Part shown: positions 17,943 through 26,479 of the stretch, piece after piece
How positions within the stretch are numbered: the first letter of the stretch is position 1
How the letters are laid out: the number at the start of each line of letters is the position of its first letter
Assembly: GCA_015056565.1 (NCBI GenBank)
Contig: SVGB01000025.1
Coordinates: forward strand, 1 to 36,693
Length of the DNA: 36,693 nt
Direction of reading: 5' to 3'
Source of the DNA: Butyrivibrio sp.
GTDB lineage: Bacteria > Bacillota > Clostridia > Lachnospirales > Lachnospiraceae
Notes under the pieces: model-generated
Database searches by the model: none
What the model was told of the DNA's origin: nothing
Seen by the model: the letters and a program-made list of their open reading frames with translations, nothing else
Translations under genes and position numbers: made by a program

Positions 17943-17960
17943 GAAAAGCGCATTTTGCGC
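17943..17960 (-). terminator. Small terminator-like hairpin in the pnp leader
   Basis: On the minus strand GCGCA-AAA-TGCGC (17948-17960) is followed immediately by TTTTCT. The stem is only 5 bp, so it may be a pause or weak attenuator rather than a true terminator. It lies just after the main rpsO terminator. Confidence 0.35.
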
Positions 17961-17977
17961 ATATTCTCATTAATGGT

Positions 17978-18022
17978 GAAAAGACGGAACAAGCTGGCAG
18001 GGCTGCCAGCCTTATTCCGCCT
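17978..18022 (-). terminator. Intrinsic terminator after rpsO
   Basis: A long hairpin: GGCGGAATAAGGCTGGCAG pairs with CTGCCAGCTTGTTCCGTC across a very short loop, with one bulge or mismatch, followed by TTTTC on the minus strand. It lies 16 bases past the rpsO stop and would separate rpsO from pnp, with partial read-through possible. Confidence 0.85.
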
Positions 18023-18037
18023 TTATCTTCTAAGAAA

Positions 18038-18304
18038 TTACTTTCTAAGACCAAGGTCAGCGATGAGCTTACGATAAGCCTCGATGTCCTTCTTCTTGAG
18101 GTAACCAAGAAGGCTACGTCTCTGACCAACCATCTTAAGAAGACCTCTTCTTGAGTGGTGATCCTTAGGATTCTTCTGAAGGTGCTCGTTGAGCTCCTTG
18201 ATCCTCTCTGTAAGGATAGCTACCTGAACCTCAGGTGATCCTGTGTCGCCAGCCTTTCTGGCAAACTTCTCGATAACTTCTGTTTTCTTTTCTTTTGCGA
18301 TCAT
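18038..18304 (-). CDS. rpsO: 30S ribosomal protein S15
   Basis: An 88-residue primary 16S rRNA-binding protein of the small subunit. Signature: [17 protein letters not shown], then [22 protein letters not shown]. The ATG at 18304 has AAGGAG 7 bases ahead and gives the standard length (88-89); an in-frame ATG 21 codons upstream would add an implausible Trp-rich extension inside the leader. It has its own promoter and a leader of about 115 bases, and is followed by a strong terminator. Confidence 0.98.
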   Translation of the reverse strand: MIAKEKKTEVIEKFARKAGDTGSPEVQVAILTERIKELNEHLQKNPKDHHSRRGLLKMVGQRRSLLGYLKKKDIEAYRKLIADLGLRK

Positions 18305-18394
18305 TGTTTTCTCCTTGTGTTTCACATTTCTATTTGCCTGATACCAGGGCCAGGCTGGAGTCGCCAAAACCTTAGTATAGGTAGTGTACGTTTC

Positions 18395-18418
18395 GTCGCC
18401 GTGATTTTAGCCGGCAAC
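18395..18418 (-). promoter_or_regulatory. 5'-terminal hairpin of the rpsO leader
   Basis: On the minus strand GTTGCCG (18412-18418) pairs with CGGCGAC (18395-18401) across a 10-base loop: seven pairs, one of them G-U. It begins at the predicted transcription start. A second candidate stem, GCCTG with CAGGC, lies nearer the gene. Leaders of rpsO genes often bind S15 for autoregulation, but I do not recognise a specific known S15 leader class. Confidence 0.4.
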
Positions 18419-18424
18419 CAATTT

Positions 18425-18453
18425 ATGTTAGCATAAAATGCATGCTATGTAAA
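18425..18453 (-). promoter_or_regulatory. Sigma-A-type promoter of rpsO
   Basis: Minus-strand -35 TTTACA (18448-18453), 17-base spacer, -10 TAACAT (18425-18430). The spacer contains the inverted repeat TAGCAT/ATGCTA, which may be an operator or chance. It starts 7 bases past the ribF stop codon, so the upstream operon may read into rpsO; no terminator is visible after ribF. Confidence 0.7.
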
Positions 18454-18459
18454 GTGATT

Positions 18460-19374
18460 TTACCCCTCCGGTCTTACATTCTTAAGATCCTGTTCAATCT
18501 GGGCTTTTAAAGCATCTATGGAATCAAACTTCATCTCAGGCCTTGTAAACTCCAAAAGGCTGACCTCAATAAATCTTCCATAGATATCTTCATCAAAGTC
18601 GTAGATATAGGTTTCAACCCCAACCCTCTCCTTGTCAGAGATCGTTGGCTTTCTGCCGATGTTTGTCATTCCGTGATAGCTCTTTTCCCCAATAAGAACT
18701 TCACTTGCATAGACTCCGTAAGGTGGAAGGAGCTTGCCTTCAGGTGGCAGGATGTTAACCGTGGGAACTCCGATGGTGTGGCCAATGTGCCTCCCATGCT
18801 CTACAATGCCGCTTACACTGTAGTTGTTCCCAAGGAGCCTTTTTACAGATGCCATGTTGCCATCCGTAACTTCATTGCGTACTCTCGTTGAGCTCACTTC
18901 TGCCCCATCAAGCATGACCTTATCTATAAGCTCAAGCTCAAATCCCAGTTCCTTACTAAGGTTCCTTAGAAGATACTGATCACCTCTTCCCTTGTCGCCA
19001 AAAGAGACATCAGTTCCAGCAGCAATATACCTTGCCTTTAAGTCCTCGAAGAGGATATTCCTGACAAAATCCTCGGGTGGTGTTGCTGCAGTATCAGCAT
19101 TTAAGGGAAACTCCACCAGGATATCGATGCCCATTTTTTCGAAGGCTCTTCTCTTTTCATCCCTGGTAAAAAGCTGTCCAACCCTATGACCAACAAAGAA
19201 CTCCTCGGGGGATGGCTCAAAGGTAAAAACACACGCCTTAAGGCCGTCCTGCTTCTCCTCAAGGATCTTATTAAGGAGCTTTTTGTGCCCTAAGTGGATC
19301 CCGTCAAACTTGCCCATGGCTATGGCTGTCTTATCTTTTATATTAAGTTCGTTAGTACTTGTAATTATCTGCAT
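18460..19374 (-). CDS. ribF: Bifunctional riboflavin kinase / FAD synthetase
   Basis: A 304-residue enzyme converting riboflavin to FMN and then FAD. The N-terminal nucleotidyltransferase domain has GKFDGIHLGHKKLL (residues about 22-35, HxGH motif) and the ISSTR-like VSSTRVRNEV. The C-terminal riboflavin kinase domain has IGVPTVNILPPEGKLLPPYGVY and VETYIYDFDEDIYGRFIEV. The start is not well supported by an RBS: the nearest purine-rich AGGTAGGG lies about 16-18 bases upstream of the ATG, so translation may depend on coupling to truB. It is the last gene of the rimP-nusA-infB operon, as in other Firmicutes. Confidence 0.96.
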   Translation of the reverse strand: MQIITSTNELNIKDKTAIAMGKFDGIHLGHKKLLNKILEEKQDGLKACVFTFEPSPEEFFVGHRVGQLFTRDEKRRAFEKMGIDILVEFPLNADTAATPPEDFVRNILFEDLKARYIAAGTDVSFGDKGRGDQYLLRNLSKELGFELELIDKVMLDGAEVSSTRVRNEVTDGNMASVKRLLGNNYSVSGIVEHGRHIGHTIGVPTVNILPPEGKLLPPYGVYASEVLIGEKSYHGMTNIGRKPTISDKERVGVETYIYDFDEDIYGRFIEVSLLEFTRPEMKFDSIDALKAQIEQDLKNVRPEG

Positions 19375-19404
19375 ATATCTATTATTACGCCCTACCTGGG
19401 TCTT

Positions 19405-20367
19405 TCAATCTTTTTCGAAAAAGAACTTGTCCACGTCAAAGGTCTTTTTCTTGGCGCTGTACTTGTATATTCCAAAGAAGGTATCATCTTCGGAGTAAAC
19501 CCTTACCATATCGCCTTCCTTAAACATGTCATCAGCGTACTCTGTGTCGTTGACTCCTTCCGGGTCCTCAGAAAGTACATTATCAAGCCTGAAGCTGTTG
19601 CCATTTTCAAGGATCTTTCTGGCGCTGTCCTTTACGTGTATGCTGTCAAGGTCCCTGAAGATATACTCGGGAGACTTGATGTATTCAGCCAAAGTCCCAT
19701 CATCACGCATCTCTTCCACCTGACCAAGAGTAATTGCTGTATCTAAAGAAAATGCTCCGACCCTTGTCCGTGTAAGATGCTGCATCGCTGCTCCGCAGCC
19801 AAGTGACAGGCCAATATCATGGCAGAGAGTCCTGATATAGGTTCCCTTTGAGCACTTAACTTCCATGGTAAAAAGATTGTCGGACTCAAGGTGAGAGTCA
19901 TCAAGGATCGTGATAGCACCAATGTTTACCTTTCTTGGTTTTCTCTCAACTACCTTGCCTTCTCTTGCCAGTTCATAGAGCTTTTTGCCGCCAACCTTGA
20001 TAGCAGAATACATAGGTGGTATCTGTTCATAGTCGCCGACAAAGGCCCTGACAGCATCATGAAGCTGCTGCCTTGTCACGTTAACAGGAGCCTCTTCAAG
20101 GATCTGTCCTGACATGTCCTGGGTATCTGTGGTAACGCCAAGTCTGCAGACTGCAATATATTCCTTGTCGTGATCTGTGAGCATCTCAACAAGCTTGGTC
20201 CCTGTTCCAAGGCAAACAACTAAAACTCCCACAGCGTCCGGGTCCAAAGTTCCTGTGTGTCCTATCTTTTTCTGATGAAGGATTCCCCTAAGCTTGGCCA
20301 CAACGTCGTTGGAAGTAAAGCCCGGTTCCTTATATATATTTATCAGTCCGTTGTAAGTATTAGCCAT
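19405..20367 (-). CDS. truB: tRNA pseudouridine(55) synthase TruB
   Basis: A 320-residue enzyme making pseudouridine 55 in the T loop of tRNAs. GLINIYKEPGFTSNDVV opens the protein. The catalytic Asp is D42 in GHTGTLDPDAVGVL (most homologues have GTLDPxATGVLP, here AVGVLVV). TQDMSGQI and the TruB C-terminal region with YIRTLCHDIG follow. The last 25 residues are Lys/Phe/Asp-rich and resemble a degenerate PUA-like tail. No Shine-Dalgarno sequence precedes the ATG; a terminator-like hairpin occupies the 38-base gap after nrnA. Expression may therefore be reduced relative to upstream genes; this is inference. Confidence 0.96.
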   Translation of the reverse strand: MANTYNGLINIYKEPGFTSNDVVAKLRGILHQKKIGHTGTLDPDAVGVLVVCLGTGTKLVEMLTDHDKEYIAVCRLGVTTDTQDMSGQILEEAPVNVTRQQLHDAVRAFVGDYEQIPPMYSAIKVGGKKLYELAREGKVVERKPRKVNIGAITILDDSHLESDNLFTMEVKCSKGTYIRTLCHDIGLSLGCGAAMQHLTRTRVGAFSLDTAITLGQVEEMRDDGTLAEYIKSPEYIFRDLDSIHVKDSARKILENGNSFRLDNVLSEDPEGVNDTEYADDMFKEGDMVRVYSEDDTFFGIYKYSAKKKTFDVDKFFFEKD

Positions 20368-20377
20368 TGTAAATACT

Positions 20378-20401
20378 GAAAATGGGGCCTGTTAAGCCCC
20401 A
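20378..20401 (-). terminator. Intercistronic terminator-like hairpin between nrnA and truB
   Basis: On the minus strand TGGGGC-N7-GCCCCA forms a 6-bp, mostly G-C stem followed by TTTTC. It starts 4 bases past the nrnA stop codon and ends 10 bases before the truB ATG. It could act as a partial terminator or as an mRNA-stabilising 3' end. The opposite strand also has a T-run (CTTTTT), but no plus-strand gene is present. Confidence 0.55.
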
Positions 20402-20405
20402 CTTT

Positions 20406-21353
20406 TTATCCTATTTGTTTTTGAATATACTTGGTTAAATTGTTGATCACATCATGATATGTGCCACTTACAGTGCAGCCTGCTGCGCGAACGTGTCCGC
20501 CGCCGCCAAACATCTGGGCAACCTCGGATACATTAACTGCTCCGTTACTGCGAAGGCTTACCTTGTACTCAAGGGGCGCAAGCTCATACATGAATATTGC
20601 GCAGTCAACACCTATTGTCAGAAGGAGCTGGTTAACAATGCCATCAAGGTCATTGCTCTCAACTCCGTAAAACTCCATGGTCTGCTTGGAAACAACAGAT
20701 ACTATGCATCTTCCGTCCATTAAAAGGATGCTCTCTAAAAGAGCTCTTCCAAGGATCTGGTTCTGGATATAGGTCTTTTCATAAAAGACGTGATCTATAA
20801 GAGAGCCAAAGTCAAAGCCGTAGGAAATAAGCTCTGCTGCCACTCTCATGGTCTTGGGTGAAGTGTTGTTGTACTTGAACACTCCTGTATCTGTCACCAT
20901 ACCAGTGTAAAGAGCCTTGGCAATCTCCACATCGATCCTGGAAGGATCAAGAGTGTCGTAAACAAGCTCGCAAGCGCTGCTGGCGTCAGGAACGATGTAA
21001 ATATCATCTCCTGTTCCAGGGTTGCTTATATGGTGATCAATATTGATAGTTCTTTTTGCTGCGTCAAAAAACTTCTCAGCATCGCCGGTTCTATCCTTGG
21101 AACAGTCTACAACAATGAAAAGATCATAACTTTCAACATCAGTTGCAAAATCTGTCTTTACTTTATCTGATCCGCTAATGAATGTCAGCTCAGGAAGAAC
21201 CTTCTCCAGGAACACATCAACTCTGGTCTCTGGATAGTTCTTTTTCAGATAAAGATACATTCCAAGAGATGACCCTATAGCATCGCCATCAGGTCTAACG
21301 TGACCAGCAATTCCGATTGTCTTGGCATTTCCAATAAGCTGATCGATCTTCAT
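20406..21353 (-). CDS. nrnA: DHH-family bifunctional oligoribonuclease / PAP phosphatase (NrnA-like)
   Basis: A 315-residue DHH/DHHA1 phosphoesterase that degrades nano-RNAs and/or 3'-phosphoadenosine-5'-phosphate; cyclic-dinucleotide breakdown products are also possible substrates. Motif I GHVRPDGDAIGSSLG, motif II around VDCSKDRTGD, the DHH motif NIDHHISNP, and C-terminal GGGGHVRAAG are all present. Its ATG overlaps the rbfA stop by one base (TAATG), and AGGAGG lies just upstream inside the rbfA end, so coupling is expected. Confidence 0.94.
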   Translation of the reverse strand: MKIDQLIGNAKTIGIAGHVRPDGDAIGSSLGMYLYLKKNYPETRVDVFLEKVLPELTFISGSDKVKTDFATDVESYDLFIVVDCSKDRTGDAEKFFDAAKRTINIDHHISNPGTGDDIYIVPDASSACELVYDTLDPSRIDVEIAKALYTGMVTDTGVFKYNNTSPKTMRVAAELISYGFDFGSLIDHVFYEKTYIQNQILGRALLESILLMDGRCIVSVVSKQTMEFYGVESNDLDGIVNQLLLTIGVDCAIFMYELAPLEYKVSLRSNGAVNVSEVAQMFGGGGHVRAAGCTVSGTYHDVINNLTKYIQKQIG

Positions 21354-21772
21354 TAGTCCTCCTGTTCCTCCTTAGAAGAATCATCCTCGATGCTCTCGCC
21401 TCTTGCAAGTCTCGCCTCATTGTCCCTGGCTGTAACTTCATCAATCTTCCTGGACATGTTGATGGCATACTCGATGGAGTCATCCATGATGAATCGAATC
21501 TCCGGTGTGTATCTCATATTAAGTTCCTTGGCAAGAGTGCTGCGGATATATCCTGAAGCAGACTTAAGGCCCTCCTGGGTGCGGAGTCTGTCTTCATCAT
21601 TGCCCATCACTGTGACCCACACCTTGCAGGTCTTAAGGTCTGGAGCAACCTCTACATCCATAACAGATGTAAAGGGGCTGATCCTCGGATCCTTGGAAAA
21701 ATGGATTGCTTCAGAAATAACCTTCTGCACTTCGCCATTGATTCTTCTGTTTTTATTACTATTCTTTCTCAT
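21353..21772 (-). CDS. rbfA: Ribosome-binding factor A
   Basis: A 139-residue KH-type factor for 16S rRNA 5' end maturation in 30S assembly. Family segments seen: INGEVQKVISEAIHF, then VAPDLKTCKVWVTVMG, then RSTLAKELNMRYTPEIRFIMDDS. The C-terminus is a Glu/Asp/Ser-rich tail (about residues 120-139), longer than in Bacillus. The gap of 16 bases after infB has only a weak RBS (GTGAG). Confidence 0.96.
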   Translation of the reverse strand: MRKNSNKNRRINGEVQKVISEAIHFSKDPRISPFTSVMDVEVAPDLKTCKVWVTVMGNDEDRLRTQEGLKSASGYIRSTLAKELNMRYTPEIRFIMDDSIEYAINMSRKIDEVTARDNEARLARGESIEDDSSKEEQED

Positions 21773-21788
21773 GATTTTCTATCTCACT

Positions 21789-24695
21789 TTAGGTTCTGGG
21801 AACCTCTACCATCTCATAGGCCTCAACAAGGTCGCCCTCGTGGATACCGTCAAATCCGTCAAATACAAGACCACACTCGAAGCCTTCCTTAACTTCCTTG
21901 ACATCGTCCTTGAATCTCTTAAGAGATGCAAGATCTCCTTCGAAGATCTGCTCGCCCTCTCTTGAGATACGAACCTTGCACTCCTTCTTGATGATACCGT
22001 CCTTGACAAAGGCACCAGCAATATTGCCGACCTTGGAAGCCTTGAATATCTGGCGAACCTCTGCGTGACCTGTGATCCTCTCTTCATAAACAGGAGCAAG
22101 CATACCCTTCATAGCATACTCGATCTCCTCGATTGCCTGGTAAATAACCTTGTAAAGCTTGATCTCAACGCCCTCGTGATCAGCCATGCTCTTGGCTGTT
22201 GCATCAGGACGAACATCAAATCCGATGATGATGGCATTTGATGCTGCAGCAAGGGTTACATCAGACTCGTTGATGGCACCAACACCACCATGGATAACCT
22301 TAACGACAACCTCTTCGTTAGAGAGCTTAAGAAGTGACTGCTTAAGAGCCTCTACGCTACCCTGAACGTCAGCTTTGATGATGATGTTAAGCTCCTGAAG
22401 TCTGCCCTCTTCGATCTTGGAGTAAAGATCATCAAGGGACATCTTAGCCTTGGTCTCTTCAATAAGATCCTTCTTGTGCTGCTGAAGGTATGTGTTTGCA
22501 TACTGCTTGGCCTCCTTGTCAGTCTCATGTCCAAGGAATACCTCACCGGCATTTGGAACATCTGAAAGGCCAAGGATCTCAACTGGCTGTGAAGGACGAG
22601 CTTCCTTGAGCTTGTTGCCCTTGTCATCAACCATGGCTCTAACCTTACCTGAGCTTGCACCAGCAGAAATGAAGTCACCTACATGAAGTGTACCCTTCTG
22701 TACAAGTACGTTAGCAACAGGACCACGGCCCTTATCAAGTCTTGCCTCAAGGACAAGTCCTCTTGCCTCTCTGTCAGGGTTAGCCTTGAGCTCAAGGATA
22801 TCTGCTGTGAGGATGATGGTCTCAAGGAGAGTATCAATACCTTCGCCAGATTTAGCTGATACAGGTACAAACTCAGTTGTTCCACCCCAATCTGTAGAGA
22901 TCAGACCATACTCAGTCATCTCCTGCTTAACTCTGTCTATATTTGCATTTGGCTTATCAATCTTGTTGACAGCCACAATAATCTCAACTTCTGCAGCCTT
23001 AGCATGGTTGATCGCTTCTACTGTCTGAGGCATTACACCATCATCAGCGGCTACAACAAGAACTGCGATATCTGTGGAGTTTGCACCACGCATACGCATT
23101 GCTGTGAATGCTTCGTGTCCAGGAGTATCAAGGAAGGTGATCTTCTGATCATTAATAGATACTGTGTAAGCACCGATCCTCTGTGTGATACCGCCTGCCT
23201 CTCTGTCTGTAACTGATGTCTTACGGATAGCATCAAGAAGTGATGTTTTACCGTGGTCAACGTGACCCATTACACAGACAACCGGAGGTCTCTTCTTAAG
23301 TGTCTCTGGAGCATCCTCATCCTCTTTAAGAAGTTCTTCGATGATATCAACAGGAACTTCCTTCTCGCAGATGATGTCATACTCGATTGCTATATTCTCA
23401 GCTTCCTCGTAGGTAAGCTCAGTATTAACTGTTGAAACCTGACCTGCCATAAAGAGCTTCTTGATGATAACAGATGGCTGCATCTTCATCTTTTCAGCAA
23501 GCTCCTTGATGGAAACCTTCTCAGGAATAGAGATAACCTTGATCTGCTCCTCAGGCTCCTCCACCTTCTTAACTTCAGGCTTGATGAATCTGCCAACTCT
23601 CTTACTTCTTGGCATCATCTCTTCCTGCTCGTAAGCAAGATCCTTCTTGTTTCTCTTATCCTTTTCCTGACTAGCTCTTCTGCGGTCGTCGTCTCTGCGT
23701 CCTGATCCCTGCTCCTTGACTGGTGCCTCAAATCCGCCACGGCCGCCAGCATTCTTGTCGAACTTGTTTCCACCAAATCTGTTGTCGTTTTTGCCGGCAA
23801 ATCTGTTTCCGCCCTGACCATTTCTGTCACCGCCCTGAGATGGACCTCTGTCGTTTCTGTTCTGGAAACCACCTCTGTCAGGTCTTGCCTGATTTCTATC
23901 CTGGTTTCTGTCCTGTCTCTCAGGTCTTACTGATCTGTCATTATTTCTGTTGTCATTCTGAGGTGCTACAGGTCTGCTGTCCCTGTTCTCTCTCTGTGGA
24001 GCAGGCTGCTGAACCTGTGGTCTCTCCTGAGCCTGCGCAGGAGCCTGAACAGGAGCTTCCTTCTTAGGAGCTGCTGGCTTTGGCGCAGTGCTCTTGTTTA
24101 CAGGTGTATTGTAGCTATCAAGCTGTGATGGTGCTGTTAAAGGCTTGATAGGATGATATACATTCTGAGACTGTGCAAAAGTTCTTCTCTGATTCTGACC
24201 ATTCTGACCATTATTTCTGTTGTCACGTCTCTGGCCATCAAAGTTTCTGTTTCCACCCTGAGTCTGTCCGCCCTGATTATTTCTTCCCATATTGTTGTTA
24301 GTTACAACAATGATGTTCTTTTTCTTTTTAGGTGGAACCTTTGAAGGATCTGCTGTCTTAGGAGCTTCTGCCTTAGGAGCCTGGCTCTTTTCAGCTTTTG
24401 GAGCCTCCTGCTTTGGAGTCTCAGCCTTAGGAGCTTCCTGCTTTGGAGCCTCTTCCTTTTTTGGTTCAGCTTCTTCCTTAGCCTTCTTTTGCTTTTCTTC
24501 CTTGGCAGGCTTCTCAGCAGTGTCCGCCTTTGCAGCCTTCTTGCCAAATTTCTTTCTAGCAACGTCTGCGTCTGTCTCTTCGATAGAACTATTAGAACGC
24601 TTTGCTTCTATTCCATTCTCCTGCAAAAAAGCTATAAGCTCTTTTGCCTCGCATCCAATCTCGCTCGCAAGTTCGGATATTTTAATTTTCGCCAT
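21789..24695 (-). CDS. infB: Translation initiation factor IF-2
   Basis: A 968-residue GTPase that places fMet-tRNA on the 30S subunit. The N-terminal IF2-N helix bundle ([21 protein letters not shown]) is followed by a long disordered region (about residues 55-375): first Lys/Glu/Pro-Ala repeats such as [19 protein letters not shown], then an Asn/Arg/Gly/Gln-rich stretch. A second IF2-N-like region ([17 protein letters not shown]) precedes the G domain: [14 protein letters not shown] (near residue 477), [21 protein letters not shown]. Domains II-IV follow to the end. GGAGGG lies 7 bases before the ATG. The start overlaps ylxQ by 14 bases. Confidence 0.98.
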   Translation of the reverse strand: MAKIKISELASEIGCEAKELIAFLQENGIEAKRSNSSIEETDADVARKKFGKKAAKADTAEKPAKEEKQKKAKEEAEPKKEEAPKQEAPKAETPKQEAPKAEKSQAPKAEAPKTADPSKVPPKKKKNIIVVTNNNMGRNNQGGQTQGGNRNFDGQRRDNRNNGQNGQNQRRTFAQSQNVYHPIKPLTAPSQLDSYNTPVNKSTAPKPAAPKKEAPVQAPAQAQERPQVQQPAPQRENRDSRPVAPQNDNRNNDRSVRPERQDRNQDRNQARPDRGGFQNRNDRGPSQGGDRNGQGGNRFAGKNDNRFGGNKFDKNAGGRGGFEAPVKEQGSGRRDDDRRRASQEKDKRNKKDLAYEQEEMMPRSKRVGRFIKPEVKKVEEPEEQIKVISIPEKVSIKELAEKMKMQPSVIIKKLFMAGQVSTVNTELTYEEAENIAIEYDIICEKEVPVDIIEELLKEDEDAPETLKKRPPVVCVMGHVDHGKTSLLDAIRKTSVTDREAGGITQRIGAYTVSINDQKITFLDTPGHEAFTAMRMRGANSTDIAVLVVAADDGVMPQTVEAINHAKAAEVEIIVAVNKIDKPNANIDRVKQEMTEYGLISTDWGGTTEFVPVSAKSGEGIDTLLETIILTADILELKANPDREARGLVLEARLDKGRGPVANVLVQKGTLHVGDFISAGASSGKVRAMVDDKGNKLKEARPSQPVEILGLSDVPNAGEVFLGHETDKEAKQYANTYLQQHKKDLIEETKAKMSLDDLYSKIEEGRLQELNIIIKADVQGSVEALKQSLLKLSNEEVVVKVIHGGVGAINESDVTLAAASNAIIIGFDVRPDATAKSMADHEGVEIKLYKVIYQAIEEIEYAMKGMLAPVYEERITGHAEVRQIFKASKVGNIAGAFVKDGIIKKECKVRISREGEQIFEGDLASLKRFKDDVKEVKEGFECGLVFDGFDGIHEGDLVEAYEMVEVPRT

Positions 24696-25023
24696 TCACA
24701 TTCCCTCCGCCAGTTTCTTCTGTGAGTAAGTTCTTTCGAAGTGACTTTGACAACCCTAAGTCCGTAATTGCCAGACTTGTTCGAACACCCTTACCTATTG
24801 CATGTCCAAGGCTCTCCTTGTCACCAAAAAAAGCTATTGGTACATCATAATACTTACATTTATCTGAAAACTGCTTGATGGTGTTATCTGAAGCATCTTC
24901 AGTAACAATCACCAGATACGCAGTTTTATTACGGATTGCTTCCATGGTGGCAAACTCTCCGCTTTTTACCTTACCAGCCCGCATAGACAGGCTGATCAGG
25001 GAATAAACTTTGCTTGGATCCAA
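24682..25023 (-). CDS. ylxQ: L7Ae/L30e-family ribosomal protein (YlxQ)
   Basis: A 113-residue RNA-binding protein of the L7Ae/L30e fold, which binds kink-turns. It opens [26 protein letters not shown], typical of the YlxQ family, and ends in a Gly/Asn-rich tail. It lies between ylxR and infB, its conserved place. Start choice is uncertain: the annotated TTG (25021-25023) is 12 bases from GGAG, whereas the preceding in-frame ATT has ideal spacing of 9 bases, and a stop codon (that of ylxR) lies before it. No ATG exists near the start. Confidence 0.9.
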   Translation of the reverse strand: MDPSKVYSLISLSMRAGKVKSGEFATMEAIRNKTAYLVIVTEDASDNTIKQFSDKCKYYDVPIAFFGDKESLGHAIGKGVRTSLAITDLGLSKSLRKNLLTEETGGGNVNGEN

Positions 25024-25026
25024 AAT

Positions 25027-25284
25027 TTATATTAGCTCCTTTTCTATACGCTCAAGTACATCGCCTGGAACCTGTGCCTTAAGTGATCTCTCAAGGCCCT
25101 TGTTTTTGGCAGCCTTTAAAAGACACTCTGCACTTTTGCAGATATATGCGCCGCGGCCATTAGCCTTGCCTGTTGCATCTAAAAAGATCTCGCCCTCACC
25201 TGTTTTTATTATCCTGATGAGGTCTTTTTTATCCTTCATTTCTCCGCAACCAACGCATTTTCTCATTGGAATTTTCTTTTGCAT
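25027..25284 (-). CDS. ylxR: YlxR family protein (DUF448; RNase P modulator RnpM)
   Basis: An 85-residue basic protein. RKCVGCGEMKDKKDLIRI and GKANGRGAYICKSAECLLKAAK are the family hallmarks. In Firmicutes YlxR has been reported to bind nucleic acid and to modulate RNase P activity. Position between nusA and ylxQ/infB is standard. GAGGAG in the nusA 3' end, 10 bases before the ATG, serves as RBS. Confidence 0.95.
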   Translation of the reverse strand: MQKKIPMRKCVGCGEMKDKKDLIRIIKTGEGEIFLDATGKANGRGAYICKSAECLLKAAKNKGLERSLKAQVPGDVLERIEKELI

Positions 25285-25291
25285 TTAAGAA

Positions 25292-26455
25292 TTACTCCTC
25301 AGTGTTCTGCTCCTCAGAAGACTCTTCGTACTCAGTCTCGTCATACTCGCCCTCGTACTCCTCATCATAATCCTCATCATCCATATAGTCTTCCATACGG
25401 AATCCAGGAGCATCCTTGGCATGAGTCTCATCCTTGATGTCGATCTTGTAGCCTGTAAGTCTTGCTGCAAGTCTTGCATTCTGACCTTCCTTACCAATTG
25501 CAAGGGAGAGCTGATAATCAGGAACTACAACCTTGGCACTCTTTTCATCAGGATCAGCAAATACTGCTACGATCTTGGCTGGTGAAAGAGCGTTCTGGAT
25601 AAGGTTACCAGGGTTCTCATCCCAGTTGATGACGTCGATCTTCTCTCCGCCAAGTTCATCTACTATAAGGTTAACTCTGTTACCATTGACACCTACACAT
25701 GCACCTACAGCATCTACGTTAGGGTCCTTAGAGTAAACAGCGATCTTGGTACGGCTGCCAGCCTCTCTTGCGATTGACTTGATCTCAACAGTTCCGTCCT
25801 GGATCTCAGCAACTTCCTGTTCGAAAAGTCTCTTTACAAGGTCTGGATGTGTACGTGAAACAAGAATTCTTGGTCCCTTAGAGCCGTTCTTAACTTCAAG
25901 AACATATACTCTAAGTCTCTGAGTAGGTCTGTAAACTTCGCCTTTAACCTGCTCGTTCTCATTGAGGATGGCATCTGCTCTTCCAAGATTGATGCTGATG
26001 TTCTTGCCGATGAATCTCTGAACAACACCTGTTACGATGTCGTGCTCTTTCTCGAAATATTCATTATAAATAGCGCCGCGCTCTTCCTCACGGATCTTCT
26101 GAAGGATTACGTTCTTGGCATTCTGTGTGGCAATTCTTCCAAACTCCTTAGAGTTAAGTGAAACAGCTACGATATCACCAACCTTAGCCTTTTTACTGAT
26201 CTTCTTGGCATCGTCAAGACTGATCTCAAGCTGAGGATCCATAACATCATCTGCAGTCTCAACAACTTCCTTGTCTGCATAGCACTTGAAGTCGCAGTTT
26301 ACTCTGTCAACCTCAACTCTGATGTTCTCTGCCTTTCCAAAGTTGTTCTTGCAGGCTGTTACAAGAGAATTCTCGATGGCATCAAACAGTGAATCTTTGC
26401 TGATGTTCTTTTCCTTCTCAAGCAGCTCAAGGGCATCCATTAATTCTTTACTCAT
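25292..26455 (-). CDS. nusA: Transcription termination/antitermination factor NusA
   Basis: A 387-residue RNA polymerase-binding factor. The N-terminal domain starts ELMDALELLEKEKNISKDSLFDAIENSL. The S1 domain (VTGVVQRFIGKNISINLGRADAILNENEQ) and two KH domains (VGACVGVNGNRVNLIVDELGGEKID, then LAIGKEGQNARLAARLTGYKIDI) follow. No proteobacterial AR repeats are present; the last 35 residues are an acidic Asp/Glu/Tyr tail. AAAGGAG lies 6 bases before the ATG. As NusA enhances intrinsic termination, the hairpin in the operon leader (26967-26995) may serve autoregulation. Confidence 0.97.
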   Translation of the reverse strand: MSKELMDALELLEKEKNISKDSLFDAIENSLVTACKNNFGKAENIRVEVDRVNCDFKCYADKEVVETADDVMDPQLEISLDDAKKISKKAKVGDIVAVSLNSKEFGRIATQNAKNVILQKIREEERGAIYNEYFEKEHDIVTGVVQRFIGKNISINLGRADAILNENEQVKGEVYRPTQRLRVYVLEVKNGSKGPRILVSRTHPDLVKRLFEQEVAEIQDGTVEIKSIAREAGSRTKIAVYSKDPNVDAVGACVGVNGNRVNLIVDELGGEKIDVINWDENPGNLIQNALSPAKIVAVFADPDEKSAKVVVPDYQLSLAIGKEGQNARLAARLTGYKIDIKDETHAKDAPGFRMEDYMDDEDYDEEYEGEYDETEYEESSEEQNTEE

Positions 26456-26479
26456 TGTAATCTCCTTTTTTTGACCGGA

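Noticed and set aside
24292..24729. A 145-codon plus-strand frame rich in Ala/Ser/Phe, superficially membrane-like
   Set aside because: It is the antisense reading of the Ala/Lys/Glu repeats in IF-2; composition artefact.
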